Shown here in pieces: positions 1-11,852 of a stretch of 64,000 nt of DNA. A program made the translations under genes and the position numbers. The notes beneath the pieces are model-generated. The model was given only the letters and a program-made list of their open reading frames with translations. It was not told the DNA's origin and searched no databases. Source of the DNA: Daphnia pulex (taxonomy: Eukaryota; Arthropoda; Branchiopoda; Diplostraca; Daphniidae); contig NC_060025.1 in NCBI RefSeq assembly GCF_021134715.1, forward strand, positions 7,998,001 through 8,062,000. The letters run 5' to 3'. The number at the start of each line of letters is the position of its first letter. Position 1 is the stretch's first letter.

Positions 1-86
1 TTGGTTAATGCGTCACGAAAACAGTTCATACTTCATTATTTGTCAAGAATGAAATCATTATTTTCTAGACAGTGTAGAATTTCCAT

Positions 87-2129
87 TTAGTTACTTTCCT
101 CCTCATTGTCTTCTGTTTGAAAATACGAAACAAAAATAATTTTTTTGAATAGAAATTTTCAATCCGTTAAGATAAATTACCTTCGTCATCATCTCCTTCT
201 TCCTGACCCTCTTCATCTTCACTTTCCTCTTCCTCCCCTTCTTCTTCTCCCTCCTCTTCGCCTTCTTCATCTAATTCATCCTCTTCTTCTCCACTGGCTT
301 CTTCATCACTTTCCATTTCTTCGTCTTCGTTTTCAACCTTCCTTTTCTTGCTTGGAGGTCCCTAAATGATGGCGAAAAATTTTAAGATGCAACTAATGAA
401 ATATTCGATGGAACCTGACTACCTCTTTGATGTCGGTTTCAGGCAGTTTGGCTTTGATTTCGCCTAAATCGGGAAGTTCCTGTAACAAATCCGAGTATGC
501 TGGGAAAACGTATACTTTTTTCCCGGCAATTTTTAAATCGGTAGAACTTAATATTTCGGCTGTCCGCTCCGCGGTGTCGAAACCAAGATAAGCATGACTA
601 AATAAAATATCGTGGAATTAAAATTTGTCTATAAAGAAGGGATTAATATTTTACCAAAACTTGGAGGCAGGGAATGTCTTTTTGTAAATAACCACAGCAT
701 TGGCATCAGGAAACTGAGAGATAATATCAAAACAAGAGACATTTTTCGGAACATCTCTTAGTACAACCCTTAAATAAAATAAGGCGATTAGTACTTGAAA
801 TAAAATGGTAAAACTTGTGAACAAATTAAGTAATTGAGTATAACTCACTTGTCTTGTGGTACTTTGTTATAGGATGATCGAAGATAACCCACATCCGCAG
901 ACCGTAAGCTATTTTCACCTATCTTTGTCTTCAATTTCTCAGCTGCACTCTCTGCTTCCTTACGAGTTGCAAAACGCAAAATGCCGCTGTTGGGAAGATA
1001 TCAAATTTTTTTTATTACTTTACATCTTGAGTAGGTAGCAGTTAAATTACCTGTAAACTGGAAAAATTGCTTCAATGGTGGTGTCAAGCTTTTTCACAGC
1101 TTCTTCATCATAATTTTTTTTAAACATCAAATATACTAAACTATAATAGAAGCAATTTATAAAATGTAAGTGGAAATGAAGTTAGTCATTTAAATATGGA
1201 GTTCAAAACAAATAAGTCAAACTCACAAATTTCCAGGTACATTTTTTCCTGCCTTTGGGTTACTCCCTTCAGGTAAGCTCTGAACTTGACTGAAGTGTTT
1301 CTTCAATTTCCCAGCTGCAATCTTGGCTTCTTCTAGTGTTGCAAATTGCAACGCACATCTGTTAAGTAAATTGATTATGATACCAGAAAGTCTTGATAAA
1401 AATGCCTTGAATTGCCTTCTTTTATCTATGAAGAGGTCAACTTCCTTAATGCTGTCATCAAGCTTTTTAACAGTCTCTTCATCAACAGCTTCACTAAACT
1501 TAAGGAAAACATTGCAGGCATCTGAGGCTTTACGCTGTAAAAAAAAAATTAATAATACATTAATACCTGAAAAATAAAATAAAATTACACACCTGAGATT
1601 TTATTGATTTCAGTCCCCTTTGGTTTGTGAATTGAACATTTTCATGGGCGTCAAGGATAGCCCTAGCAGCATCAAGTGATTCCATGTCTTTGAACAAGAT
1701 GATCTTTTGATTTTCCTTCTCATTCGGTGGTGTATGAACTGAATGAAATCCTGGTAGCTTTTCGAGTTCATCAATAATAACTGGAGTTTTCTTGAAGGCA
1801 ACATAGATCTGCAATCCTAATTCAATTTCTGATTCTTTCTGATCAACTATTTTGTCTTTGCCTTGACTGATTTTTTGCCTTCGACTATGTCTTCTACTCT
1901 TGGAGGAAGCAGGTGTTCCTCTTCCACGACCACCTCTTGGGCTACCTCTATGGCCAGAATTGCTCGAGTCAGCCAAGCTTCCACGACGACCCCTGCCATT
2001 TCCTCTTAAATTTCCCTTTGCACCTCTGGAACCACCTGTTTTTCCACGATCTCCTCCACCTCGGCCTCGGCCACCACCACGAATTCCTCCACGATCTCCA
2101 CCTCGGCCTCTACCACGAGTAACAGACAT
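87..2129 (-). CDS. RGG-box / RRM-repeat nucleolar-type RNA-binding protein, copy 1
   Basis: Nine exons: 1593-2129, 1416-1534, 1227-1358, 1051-1140, 849-986, 655-768, 423-597, 181-361 and 87-112. They close in frame to 503 residues. Order of parts: an Arg/Gly-rich N-terminus of about 80 residues (RGRGG, DRGG), about four degenerate RRM-like repeats, a basic KKRKVE nuclear signal and a strongly acidic Glu/Asp tail. The repeats share the pattern 'VxLxF...AVKKLD...LxFAT.EEA..AA.KLK'. These are the parts of nucleolin (acidic, RRMs, RGG) in reverse order, so binding of RNA in the nucleus or nucleolus is inferred, not shown. Exon 2 ends at a GC donor (intron 1359-1415). The acceptor of exon 4 lies a few bases from the position used in copy 2, but the frame is kept. 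Compared with copy 2, the RGG domain is about half as long. The exact orthologue is not recognised. Confidence 0.85.
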
Positions 2130-2248
2130 ATTCTAGGGAATGAATACATTGATTAGTAAATAAAATAAAATAAAAACATTTAAGTCAATCTCAATTTGGT
2201 CAAAACTAATATACAAGAATAATAGTTGAAGACTTCGAGCGGTGTATA

Positions 2249-2259
2249 CCACGTGTGGA
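2249..2259. promoter_or_regulatory. CACGTG E-box upstream of copy 1
   Basis: CCACGTGTGGA lies 120 bp upstream of the start codon. The identical 11-mer lies 160 bp upstream of copy 2. Around both are further shared words such as TTCGTCTGCT and AATCTGCAGT. CACGTG is the Myc/Max-type E-box typical of nucleolar and ribosome-biogenesis genes. Function here is inferred. Confidence 0.45.
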
Positions 2260-2531
2260 AGGCTGGAAAACAGAAAATTCTAAAAACAAAATAAGGTTTG
2301 TCAACTACGTTCGTCTGCTTGAGCATTATGAGCAATCTGCAGTAGGCTACAACCTTTTAAATTTCTATTTACAAAAATGTTTTTCGTCTATTTCAAAATT
2401 TAATTCAAAATGGAAATCAATCAATAAAAGTAATTAATTTTTTAAAGAAAATGAAACCATTATTACGTATTCTAGCAGACCAATATCAAGTAGGAAGTAG
2501 GTCTTTTAGAGAGCAGAGTCAGCAGACCTTA

Positions 2532-2825
2532 CCGGCACCAGAGCAATAGATCCCTGGTCGGTTCACGGCTGTGTTGGCTTCCCCATCTCGATTTTAGGGT
2601 AAACGTAAGCCGATTTTCAGGGGGTTTTAGGGCGGGGCCTGTCAGAATTGTGAAGTGGAAACTTTAAAAAGAGCCATCTAGGCTCTCAAAAGTAGCTGGA
2701 CGTTGTAGCTGACACACTCACTAGAGGCGCTTTTTAAAGTTTCCAAATCGGCTTACGTTTACCCTAAAATCGAGATGGGGAAGCCAACACAGCCGTGAAC
2801 CGACCAGGGATCTATTGCTCTGCCG
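2532..2825. mobile_element. Foldback / MITE-like inverted-repeat element
   Basis: An arm at 2532-2616 is repeated as its reverse complement at 2745-2825, almost perfectly apart from a 3-nt difference near the outer end. A second nested inverted pair (2657-2671 and 2730-2744) lies inside. It has no coding capacity. I could not find a clear target-site duplication, so the outer limits are approximate. Confidence 0.75.
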
Positions 2826-3630
2826 GCACAGATAAAGACCACGCGGTTTTTAATTTTTATCTGCGTTACCGGTAAAGCAAAATTTGCAGCTAAATTAACC
2901 ATGGAATTAACTATTGGTTACCAACACCTGCTAACACCAGATCGGAGAGCGCACCCACTAAGGCTACTACGATTGTACGATACGTTGATCACTAGTCGAG
3001 AACTCGCACGACTTTTAGCTCTGCGGAACCGCAGCAAAAAAGCCTTTTTCCGTTTTCTTTCCAGATATTTTTTGGCCTTCATGTAAAAAAAAGAGTAGTC
3101 TTTTCAATTCTAACTATGGGGTGCAAGGGGGACAAAATGGTTTGGCAAATTCAATGATTCGTGAAATGTGTGTATGACTGAGACTTCTCCTTAAGGTGAA
3201 CAAAAATATATGGGCCTACCAAAATTGAGTACACAAACAATTTTGTTTGCGTTCTCCTAACTTCCCAAGATTGACTTTAGATACCCCCCCCCCACAGGGG
3301 TTTCTTTGAAGAACTGTGGTTTAACTCAAGCTTGTGTAAGTAATACAAATTTGCGAAGTCTCACTTTTTTTTGGCTGAAACCGTTTTATAGAGCTAATCG
3401 TTTAAATTCTATTGTGAACCCCCAAAACCCAGGCAATCAAATTTCTGAAAAACGCCATTCTGTAACTTCAATTCTATCACAACAATTTTTTTTTTAAATT
3501 CGAGATAGGAAAAATTGTCAAACATCATCGTTGATAACCTTTATTTGGTTAATGCGTCACGAAAACAGTTCATACTTCATTATTTGTCAAGAATGAAATC
3601 ATTAATTTCTAGACAGTGTAGAATTTCCAT

Positions 3631-5956
3631 TTAGTCACTTTCCTCATCATCGTCTTCTGTTAAAAAAAAACGAAACAAAAATAAATTTTTTGAATGGAAA
3701 TTTTCAGTCCTTTAAGACAAATTACCTTCGTCATCAATCTCATCATCTCCTTCTTCCTGACCCTCTTCATCTTCACTTTCCTCTTCCTCCCCTTCTTCTT
3801 CTTCTTCTCCCTCCTCTTCGCCTTCTTCGTCTAATTCATCCTCTTCTTCTCCACTGGCTTCTTCATCACTTTCCATTTCTTCGTCTTCGTTTTCAACCTT
3901 CCTTTTCTTGCTTGGAGGTCCCTAAATGATGGCGAAAAATTTTAAGATGACACTAATGAAATATTCGATGGAACCTGACTACCTCTTTGATGTCGGTTTC
4001 AGGCAGTTTGGCTTTGATTTCGCCTAAATCGGGAAGTTCCTGTAATAAATCCGAGTATGCTGGGAAAACGTATACTTTTTTCCCGGCAATTTTTAAATCG
4101 GTAGAACTTAATATTTCTGCTGCCCGCTCCGCGTTGTCGAAACCAAGATAAGCATGACTAAATAATAAATCGTGATATTAGAATTTGCTGATAAAACAAG
4201 AAAATATCAATGCCATACCAAAACTTGGAGGCAGGGAAAGTATTTTTGTAAATAACCACAGCATTGGCATCAGGGAACTGAGAGACGAAATCTTTAAGAG
4301 AGGCCTCTTTCGGAACATCTCTTAGTACAACCCTTAAAAGAATAATAATGAGAATAGTTAACAAAATAATTGTGAAACATGTAAACAAACTAATTGTAAC
4401 TCACTTGTCTTGTGGTACACTATTAGCTGCCTTTGATGGCAGACTATACACATCCACAAGTCGTAGGCCGTTTTCACCAATCTTTGTCTTTATTTTCTCG
4501 GCTGCACTCTCTGCTTCCTCACGAGTTGCAAAACGCACATTGCAGCTGTTGGGGAAAACAAGTTTTGTTTTTAAATGCTTTAAACCTTGACTAAGTTGCT
4601 TTCAAATACCTGTGAACTGGAAGAATTGCTTCAATGGTGGTGTCAAGCTTTTTCACAGCTTTTTCATCATAAGGTTCGTTGAACTTCAGATAAACTTGGC
4701 AAATAGAAGCTCTTGATAATAAAAGGGGGAATTAAATTAGTCAAATAATTTTGGAATCAAAAGAAATAAATTTTGAAGTCAAACTCACAAATTTTCGGGA
4801 ACATCATCTTCTGTCTTCGGCTTATAAACATCCACTTGAAGTAAGCTCTGAATTTGACTCAAATGTCTCTTCAATTTGCCAGCTGCAATTTTGGCTTCTT
4901 TGAGTGTTGCAAATTGCAGTGCACAGCTGTTAATTAAATTGATTATGATACCAGAAAGTCTTGAGAAAATGCCTTAAAATTGCCTATTTTTTTCTATGAA
5001 GAGGGCAACTTCTTTAATGTTGTCATCAAGTTTTTTAACAGCCTCTTCGGTAACAGCTTCACTAAAACTGAGGTAAACTTTGCAGGCATCTGAGGCTTTA
5101 CGCTGTAATGAAAAATTTTAATAAATGTGATGTCAAAAATGTAAAATGAAATATACTGATTTACCTGTTTTACAATTGATTTTAATCCCATTTGGTTTGT
5201 GGATTGAACATTTTCATGGGCGTCAAGGATTTCTCTAGCAGCATCAAGTGATTCCATGTCTTTGAACAAGATGATTTTCTCATTTTCCTTCTCATTAGGT
5301 GGTGCACGAACTGAATGAAATCCTGGTAGCTTTTCAAGTTCTTCGATAACAACTGGAGTTTTCTTGAAGGCAACATAGATTTGCAATCCCAATTTGATTT
5401 CAGATTCTTTCTGGTGAACTTTTTTTTCTTTGCCTGGACTGATGATTTGCTCTGGACTCTCTCTTCCATTGTTGGAGAAAGCAGGTGCTCCTCTTCCACG
5501 GCCACCTCTTGGGGCACCTCTATGACCGGAACTGCCTGAGTCAGCCCAGCTTCCACGAGCACCCCTGTCACCTCCAAAGTTTCCACGATCACTTCCTCTG
5601 AAACTTCCCCTTGAAACACCTCTGGAACCTCTGAAACCGCCTCTTTCTTCACGATCTCCTCCACCTCGGCCCCTGCTGCCGCCTCGAAATCCACCACGAT
5701 CACCTCCGCGATCTCCACCACGTCCACGTCCTCTGCCTCGAAATCCTTCACGATCTCCACCGCCTCTACCTCTACTGCTTCCCCGAAATCCTTCACGATC
5801 TCCTCCACCTCGGCCTCGGCTACCACCACGAAATCCTCCACGGTCGCCACCACCTCTGCCTCTACCTCGAAATCCTCCTCGATCTCCACCACCACGGCCT
5901 CCGCCTCGAGAACCACCGCGATCTCCACCTCGGCCTCTACCACGTGAACCAAACAT
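3631..5956 (-). CDS. RGG-box / RRM-repeat nucleolar-type RNA-binding protein, copy 2
   Basis: Nine exons: 5165-5956, 4984-5102, 4789-4926, 4610-4711, 4405-4545, 4219-4332, 3983-4157, 3726-3921 and 3631-3656. They total 1,803 nt, or 600 residues. The order is the same as in copy 1: a long GAR/RGG domain of about 165 residues made of RGGGDRGGFRG-like units, about four RRM-like repeats, a KKRKVE nuclear signal and a Glu/Asp tail. Exon 2 again ends at a GC donor with an identical intron length (57 nt, 4927-4983). Reading on without this splice reaches a stop within a few codons, so the GC-AG splice is needed for the full protein. A nucleolin-like role in nuclear RNA or rRNA handling is inferred from composition. 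The expanded RGG array is the main difference from copy 1. Confidence 0.87.
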
Positions 5957-6595
5957 GTCCTAGGGAATAAATATACGTTCATAAGGAATTCGAATTTTGA
6001 AAAGGGACCTTTAAAGACTTACTGAATGTAGTCAATGGGTTAAGAAGTCTTCAATACTTTTAGTAATCGTCTAATCACACGAAAAATAATAGTTAAAACC
6101 TTTCACAGTCAATTGCCACGTGTGGACGCAGCAGAATCACTTTAAAGTATGTTTGTTGACTATGTTCGTCTGCTGGAGGAATCTGCAGTTGCCTACAATT
6201 TTTAAATCGAATTGCTGACAACACATTTTTTATTTTATCAAGAAATTTAATTGGAAATCCAACAAAAATGATTTAAAGTTTCTAAATAAATTAAAAGACT
6301 AATAAAAAAGAGTATTTTTACATTTAATGGTCGAAGAAAATATTCAAATTTTGTGCGTGCTTCGAATGTGTTTCGCTAGATGGCGTGGACCCACGAAAAA
6401 CCAAAATTCGACCAAATTTGAATTCAACGTTTTTTGTGATTAACTTTCCATTTTAGCTGTATTATATCAGAGAAAAGAAATACATACATTCTACGTTACA
6501 GGTATATGGTAACAACATTCACTAGCAATCGTAAACATTTTCCACCCCGTTTTTCGCCCTCATTGCAACCATTGATTTATTTGATTATGATTCCT
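5957..6595. other. Intergenic: 5' flank of RGG copy 2 and 3' flank of IR gene A
   Basis: It contains the CACGTG E-box at 6116-6126 that copy 1 also has, and AT-rich sequence after that. No gene is visible. Confidence 0.5.
6116..6126. promoter_or_regulatory. CACGTG E-box upstream of copy 2
   Basis: CCACGTGTGGA is identical to the site at 2249-2259 and sits at a similar distance from its start codon, within otherwise partly diverged promoters. Confidence 0.45.
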
Positions 6596-8896
6596 TTAAG
6601 TCAAAACCCTTTCCTTGCGTTCAGACAGCACGAATCTAAAAGCGAAAATCTTGGGCGCCCACTTGTGTCCTCGTTCAGGAGGACGGTTATCCGTTGCTTT
6701 TGGAGCAAGCGGTTTCCCTCTGACGTTGTTTTTCTTTTTCCTTTGATTATATCTATTGAGTCTAAAACAAATATTTTCTCGCACAAAACAGACGAAAGAA
6801 ATGAAGTAGCCAAGGGCTAAGACGTAAAATGCGCCCGAGAAGTTATTCAATGTAATTTTGGTTTTACTTTTAGACAGTTTGCGCTGCTCTCGCCTTTTAC
6901 GGGCCTCGTTTAGGCAATGAGTGGCGTTCGTATACTTTTTCTGATACACCCGAGTCCAAAATTCAATCCGTCCGGCTTCGTGCAGCTCCATGAATCTGGC
7001 CCAGAAAGACATTTTTAATTCTCTTATAAAGGCAAGTAGTCTTCACAGATTAAAAAAAAAGTCTAAATGCATTTCATGGAACGAGGAGTCAAATGTAATT
7101 CAATACCCTTTGGTAAACAGCCGTGTGTAAGGGCTTCTTTTGGGTAGCGCCCAAGCCAAAGATCCAGGTATCGCTTCGGTATGATGGGCCAATGCGAGAT
7201 TACATTTTCCATTTGCCTTGTAATCTTCGTCGATGAAGTTGATAGCAACAAATTCGGTCTTTTTAAAATACAGTACAAATGAAAAATGTGTTGGATTTCA
7301 TTTCAAAACATTTTTACACTCATTTGCAATTTCTTATAGAAGATTTTGAACAATTTCTCCAGTAGGCCTAAATCATTTCCTTATTATCTGACATCCCTAG
7401 TAAAATTACATTTAGATACGCATAAGATCCTGATTTCACGAGGTCGATGCACTCTTGACGCGTTGCGCAATTGGATTTCGACTGGGATCGTAATTTATCT
7501 CCTAGTTGTTTGTAAAGCCCTATTTTGGCAGTCTGGGATGATTGTCATTGTCATAAACAGAATTATTAACTGGACGTTCATGTAATGTGATTTCGTTTCA
7601 ATTGTAGTTACCAAAAGAAATAATTCGGTCCCACGCCCTTTGTCCACTACAAGTTGAACATTCGAATTGCGAGCAAGGTCAAAGATATAGTCGACAAGTG
7701 GTTCAGCATTGCTCAATCCCAGGATGTAAGAAACTAAAAGGCTGTTATAGGCGCATCCGAGTATTAAAGCCCCCAGACACCATGACCCAACAACGAAATA
7801 AGCTGCAGTTCGCATACGTGGAAAGTATGCCCCTGTTAAAAATACAGAAGGTGTTATTTAAAAAAAAAAAAAGCGTTCAAGCATTGGTATAGTTTATCAC
7901 ATATCAATCGATTTGACCTTGATTCAGAAGAATGCGCATCATCTGAATGAAAACGATTCTAGTTGTCAATAAAAAACGGCCAATCTTGTTGCTTACTACT
8001 GGCTGATCGATTGTAACATTCTCATCGGTCTGTGTCATCCGATTGACAGGTTCGATTGAAAAACAGATTGCTACAGCCGTAAGAGGAATTATAATCAACA
8101 ATCCAATCCAAACCTAATATTTTTCCCAATGTTTGACCTATTAGTTTCTGATTTATCTTTTTGGGCAACCAGATAAATTCTTACGTAGAGCTGGAAAGGT
8201 AGAAAGATTGCGGCTCCGTTGTTTGATGATTCCGGCATTGGAATGAGAACAACGACGGATGAATAGTCGTATCCTTCCGCGAAATCCATCAGTGCGTACC
8301 GGGCAGGCGTCATCACCAGGGCACCGATGATCAAATCACATTTCTGAAATGACAATGGAACTTATTAATTTCAGCAATTTAAAGGTTACTTATCGCTAAT
8401 TTACTCCAGTTTGAAGGTAGTAAGCGAGACCGGGGAGCGCTTCGCTTTGCTTCTCTAATCGCGTATCGTTGACCTGTAGAATTGAGTACCTGCAATCAGC
8501 AGCCAACAACATCAAAATAATGACACTTGAACCCATTTTGCCCCTGTTAATAACATACGTGAAGTTATAGCGATTAGCGAACGCTACAAGAATCCTAAAT
8601 GCCACACCATCGATCTTGGTAATGTGACCGGAAATGTTTCTCTTCACATTTAGGTGAAGTTCAGCATCCTTGAGAAATAAGACATTTATTAACTCGTTTA
8701 ACCGCGTTTAACAACCAAATAAAAAAATATAGTAAAAGGATAAAGCTTTTATGTAGCCTAGCAATTGTTACAGATGCGCATTATGCGGACATACCTGCAC
8801 TCCAACGATCAGGTGTTTCCCGTTGAGTATCGTGTATTCACTTGAAGCAAACTTGGCCAAACCAAGTAAAAATAATAGCAGGGTTTTTGCCTTCAT
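6596..8896 (-). CDS. Ionotropic receptor (IR family), gene A
   Basis: Nine exons: 8795-8896, 8559-8668, 8405-8489, 8185-8343, 7918-8113, 7612-7832, 7410-7532, 7107-7258 and 6596-6995. They total 1,548 nt (515 aa). There is a signal peptide (MKAKTLLLFLLGLAKFAS) and then a short S1 ligand-binding lobe, without the large amino-terminal domain of classical glutamate receptors. In MTPARYALMDF the Arg five residues before the Asp matches the ligand-binding Arg of iGluRs. M1 is WIGLLIIIPLTAVAICF, M3 is CAYNSLLVSYIL, then S2, and M4 is near NNFSGAFYVLALGYFISF, followed by a basic tail. This fits a chemosensory cation-channel subunit in the plasma membrane; the ligand is unknown. The donor after M1/M2 (GTCAAA) is weak. 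Its closest relatives are genes B, C and D in this window, which share intron positions and phases. Confidence 0.88.
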
Positions 8897-9748
8897 CTCA
8901 GTTAATGTAATCAAACTCTCAACAAAGAGCCTACCAGTGGAACTGTTTGATGCTGGGCATCATTTGTCAGTGGTTGGATAAGAACCATACTTTTTATGAC
9001 TATGGACTTTATAAAAGATTTAATAGTTGTCAGGGATACCTCGAGAATTCATGCACAAACAAAACTTAAATTTATAGTTAGTATTAAAATACGAAAAGTT
9101 CACGAACGACTCTTATTTGGTTCTCGGTATTCTTTTGTTTATAAATATTGAAATCTAAAACTTATAAAGGCGTGTACCAGGCGTGTACCTATAATTGGAT
9201 TTCTGAAATGTTGTCAAGGATACATGAACGAGCTTTTTCCAATTCTAGTAGCAGTAAACAAGAAAAATTTATTTTTCATTTCTGTGAAATTGCTATTATA
9301 ATATAGAAAGCGCTTGCATTTCAAAGGATCACCTCACTATGTGCATAAAACATTGGTGATCGGGGAATTTTAAAAACAACCCACGGAATTTTTAAATTAT
9401 TCAGGTAATTTGACAGCGTTGCTGAATCGGGGTTCTGCTAACAAATGATTGACTGATTGCCTTCTGCTAGTGTTATTAGTAGTTTTGCATATCTGCAGTG
9501 CTTGCGTTATCATGTCTTGAGTATTTTTTTTGTCTAGTGTATTTTGTATTCGTGTGCAATTAGCTGTAACGTGGTCATAGCATCTTTAATTGGTTTTGTT
9601 CCGTGTGTATTTGATAACAATGACCAAAGACATTGTAACTACACATTCAGCTTAAAATTTCGTGAATTTCGCTCATTGTAAGTAAATTCCAATATCCAAA
9701 GACATTAATGACAGATAGATGACAGGTGAACATTTATGTTTTATTGGG
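8897..9748. other. Intergenic between IR genes A and B
   Basis: The 5' flank of gene A carries the IR-promoter motif at 9026-9038 and a weaker copy near 9212. I see nothing gene-like in the rest. Confidence 0.5.
9026..9038 (-). promoter_or_regulatory. Shared IR-promoter motif, gene A
   Basis: GTTGTCAGGGATA on the plus strand (TATCCCTGACAAC in gene orientation), about 130 bp upstream of the start codon. Near-identical words lie upstream of IR genes B and D, with related words upstream of C. Confidence 0.45.
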
Positions 9749-11852
9749 TTATTGCAAATATGGGAAAACTGTATCTGTCTCTTCTACTGCACTGTTTAGA
9801 TTATTGTTGTCAACTTTTACGACTTTTTCTGATTGTGAGCCTTTCGACTGCTTCCGACTAAGATTCTGTTTGTACGATAGTTTTTGAAAACACTTGGACA
9901 TCCTGTAGTAAATATTTTCACGGATGAAGCAGACAAAGGAAATGAAATAACCGATAATTAAGACGTAAAAAGCTCCCGAAAAGTTGCTTAATGAAATTTG
10001 TCTAGTATTCCCGGACACTGCCCTTTTGTGCTGCCTCCTACGAGCTTCATCCAGGCATTTGGTAATGTTGTTGTTTCCTTCCTGATCCCTTCGAATCAGA
10101 AATTCAATCAATCCGTCCTCGTGCAACTCCATAAACCTGGAAATTAATTTTCAGTCCTCAGTTATTCACGTAAACATCTCATACAATTTTACAAAAATTT
10201 GCAATTGTATTTCTAGAAATTCAGCACCCTTTGGCAAAGATTCTGGTGTATGGACTCCTTTTCGGCAAAGCCCAAGCCAATGTTCCAGGTATCGCTTCCA
10301 TATTTTTGGCCAATGCGAGATTACATTTTCCGGTTGCCTTGTAATCTTCGTCGATGGCGTGGATAGCGGTTGATTTAAGCTTTTAGATATTTAAAAATAA
10401 ATTACAAAAGTTATAGTTTTAATTAGATTCTTAGATTTTATTCGTGATTTTCTGGTATTTCAATTAGAATTGCTGTTGCGTCGTTACATTGAAATGGGCA
10501 TAAGATCCAGATTTGACAAGGTCAACGCACTCTTGAAGCGTCACACAATTGGATTTCGTCTGGGATCGCATTTTATCGCCAAGCTGTTTGTAGAGTCCCG
10601 GTTTGTTATCACTCTGATAGGACAATAATTTTTAAAAATGTGACCACATTTGTGATTTTATTTGAATTCCATTGTACCAAGAGAGCGAGTTCGATACCAC
10701 GTCCTTTTTCAACGACAAGCTGGACGTTGGGATTCTTGACCAGTTCTGCAAGGGAATCTACCAAAGGTTCGCTGTTGGATCCCAGGATGTAAGAAATCAA
10801 GAGGCTGTTATAAGCACAGCCAATTACCAAAGCCCCCAGACACCAAGATCCAACAACAAAGTAAACCGCATTTCGCATCCGTGGAAAGTATACCCCTGTG
10901 ACAATTGCATCATTGGTAAGTTTAACTGTTTTTCGTTTCAATATGCTCACCTTGAAACAGTAAAATCTGTACAAGCTGAAAAAAGGCTTGACGTGCACCA
11001 AATAGAAATTGACTAATCTTTCCGCAATATTTTCCATTCAACGATGCTTTAGAAGTCACTGGACGAATTGAAAAGTAAACTACTACAGCGGTAATAGGCG
11101 TCACGGTCAACAATCCGATCCAAACCTATTTCCAATATGTCACCTCTGTTATTAATTTCCCAGAAAACTAGTTTGATTGAAACGAGTCAAATCATTTACA
11201 GCGAGATTAAAAGGTTGAAGGATAGCGCAAGAATTGTCTGATAATTCGGGCATCGGGATTAGTAGAGCTGCGTCCGTGTACGCGTATCCTTCGGCGAGAT
11301 CCATAGCTGCGAAACGCCTAGACGTCATCAGAAGAGCTCCGATGACCAAGTCACATTTCTGGAACGCATTATAAGGTAATAAATAGGCTATGATTTAGAA
11401 AATTCTATTGTATGGTATTTTACTCCTTTTTCCATGTAGTATGCAAGACCTGGGAGAACATTGCTTTGTTTTTCTAACCGAGTGTCGTTGACTTGAAGAA
11501 ACGAGTACCTGCAATTCCCGTTACGTAATATGTGTATGTAAAAGCTTGAAATCTGTCATTACGTGAAATTTAAACGAAGAGATAGTGCAGCCAAAGTCCA
11601 AGCAGCTACGCCATCAACTTTGATAATATGACCGGATATGTTTCTCTTCACATAAAGATGGGTTTCGATTTCCTTGAGAAAATTACATTTTAAAATTTTA
11701 GCTAAAAATAAATTATGCATTTTCATATTTAGATGATAGAAGCCAACACAAACCTGGACTCCAACGATGAGGTGTTTTCCGCTCAGATAAGTAGCGTCGC
11801 TTGAAACGCATCTTACCAATCCAAGTAGAAGCAACAGCCAGTGTTCTGTCAT
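9749..11852 (-). CDS. Ionotropic receptor (IR family), gene B
   Basis: Nine exons: 11754-11852, 11563-11672, 11424-11508, 11200-11358, 10951-11125, 10678-10895, 10488-10613, 10228-10379 and 9749-10136. They total 1,512 nt (503 aa). It has a signal peptide (MTEHWLLLLLGLVRCVSS), an S1 lobe with the iGluR-type Arg (MTSRRFAAMDL), M1 (WIGLLTVTPITAVVVYF), the M3 segment CAYNSLLISYILG, S2, M4 (GAFYVLIIGYFISFVCF) and a cytoplasmic tail. Several exons match genes A and D exactly in length (110, 85, 159, 218, 152 nt), so the family arose by tandem duplication. A ligand-gated chemosensory channel subunit is the expected role. The first-exon donor (GTTTGT) is unusually weak. Confidence 0.87.

Larger units (their letters stand above)
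2130..3630. other. Spacer between tandem RGG/RRM genes
   Basis: This holds the 5' flank of copy 1, including a CACGTG E-box, then a foldback element at 2532-2825, and then sequence without recognisable genes. From 3546 on, the sequence repeats the 3' flank of copy 1 that begins at base 1 of the window. The tandem duplication unit is therefore about 3.5 kb. The short reading frames near 2255 and 2901 show no family signal. Confidence 0.6.

Noticed and set aside
145-369. Leu/Pro/His-rich frame on plus (and its twin at 3690-3929)
   Set aside because: It is the opposite strand of the Glu/Asp tail exon of the RGG/RRM genes; the twin arises from the duplication.
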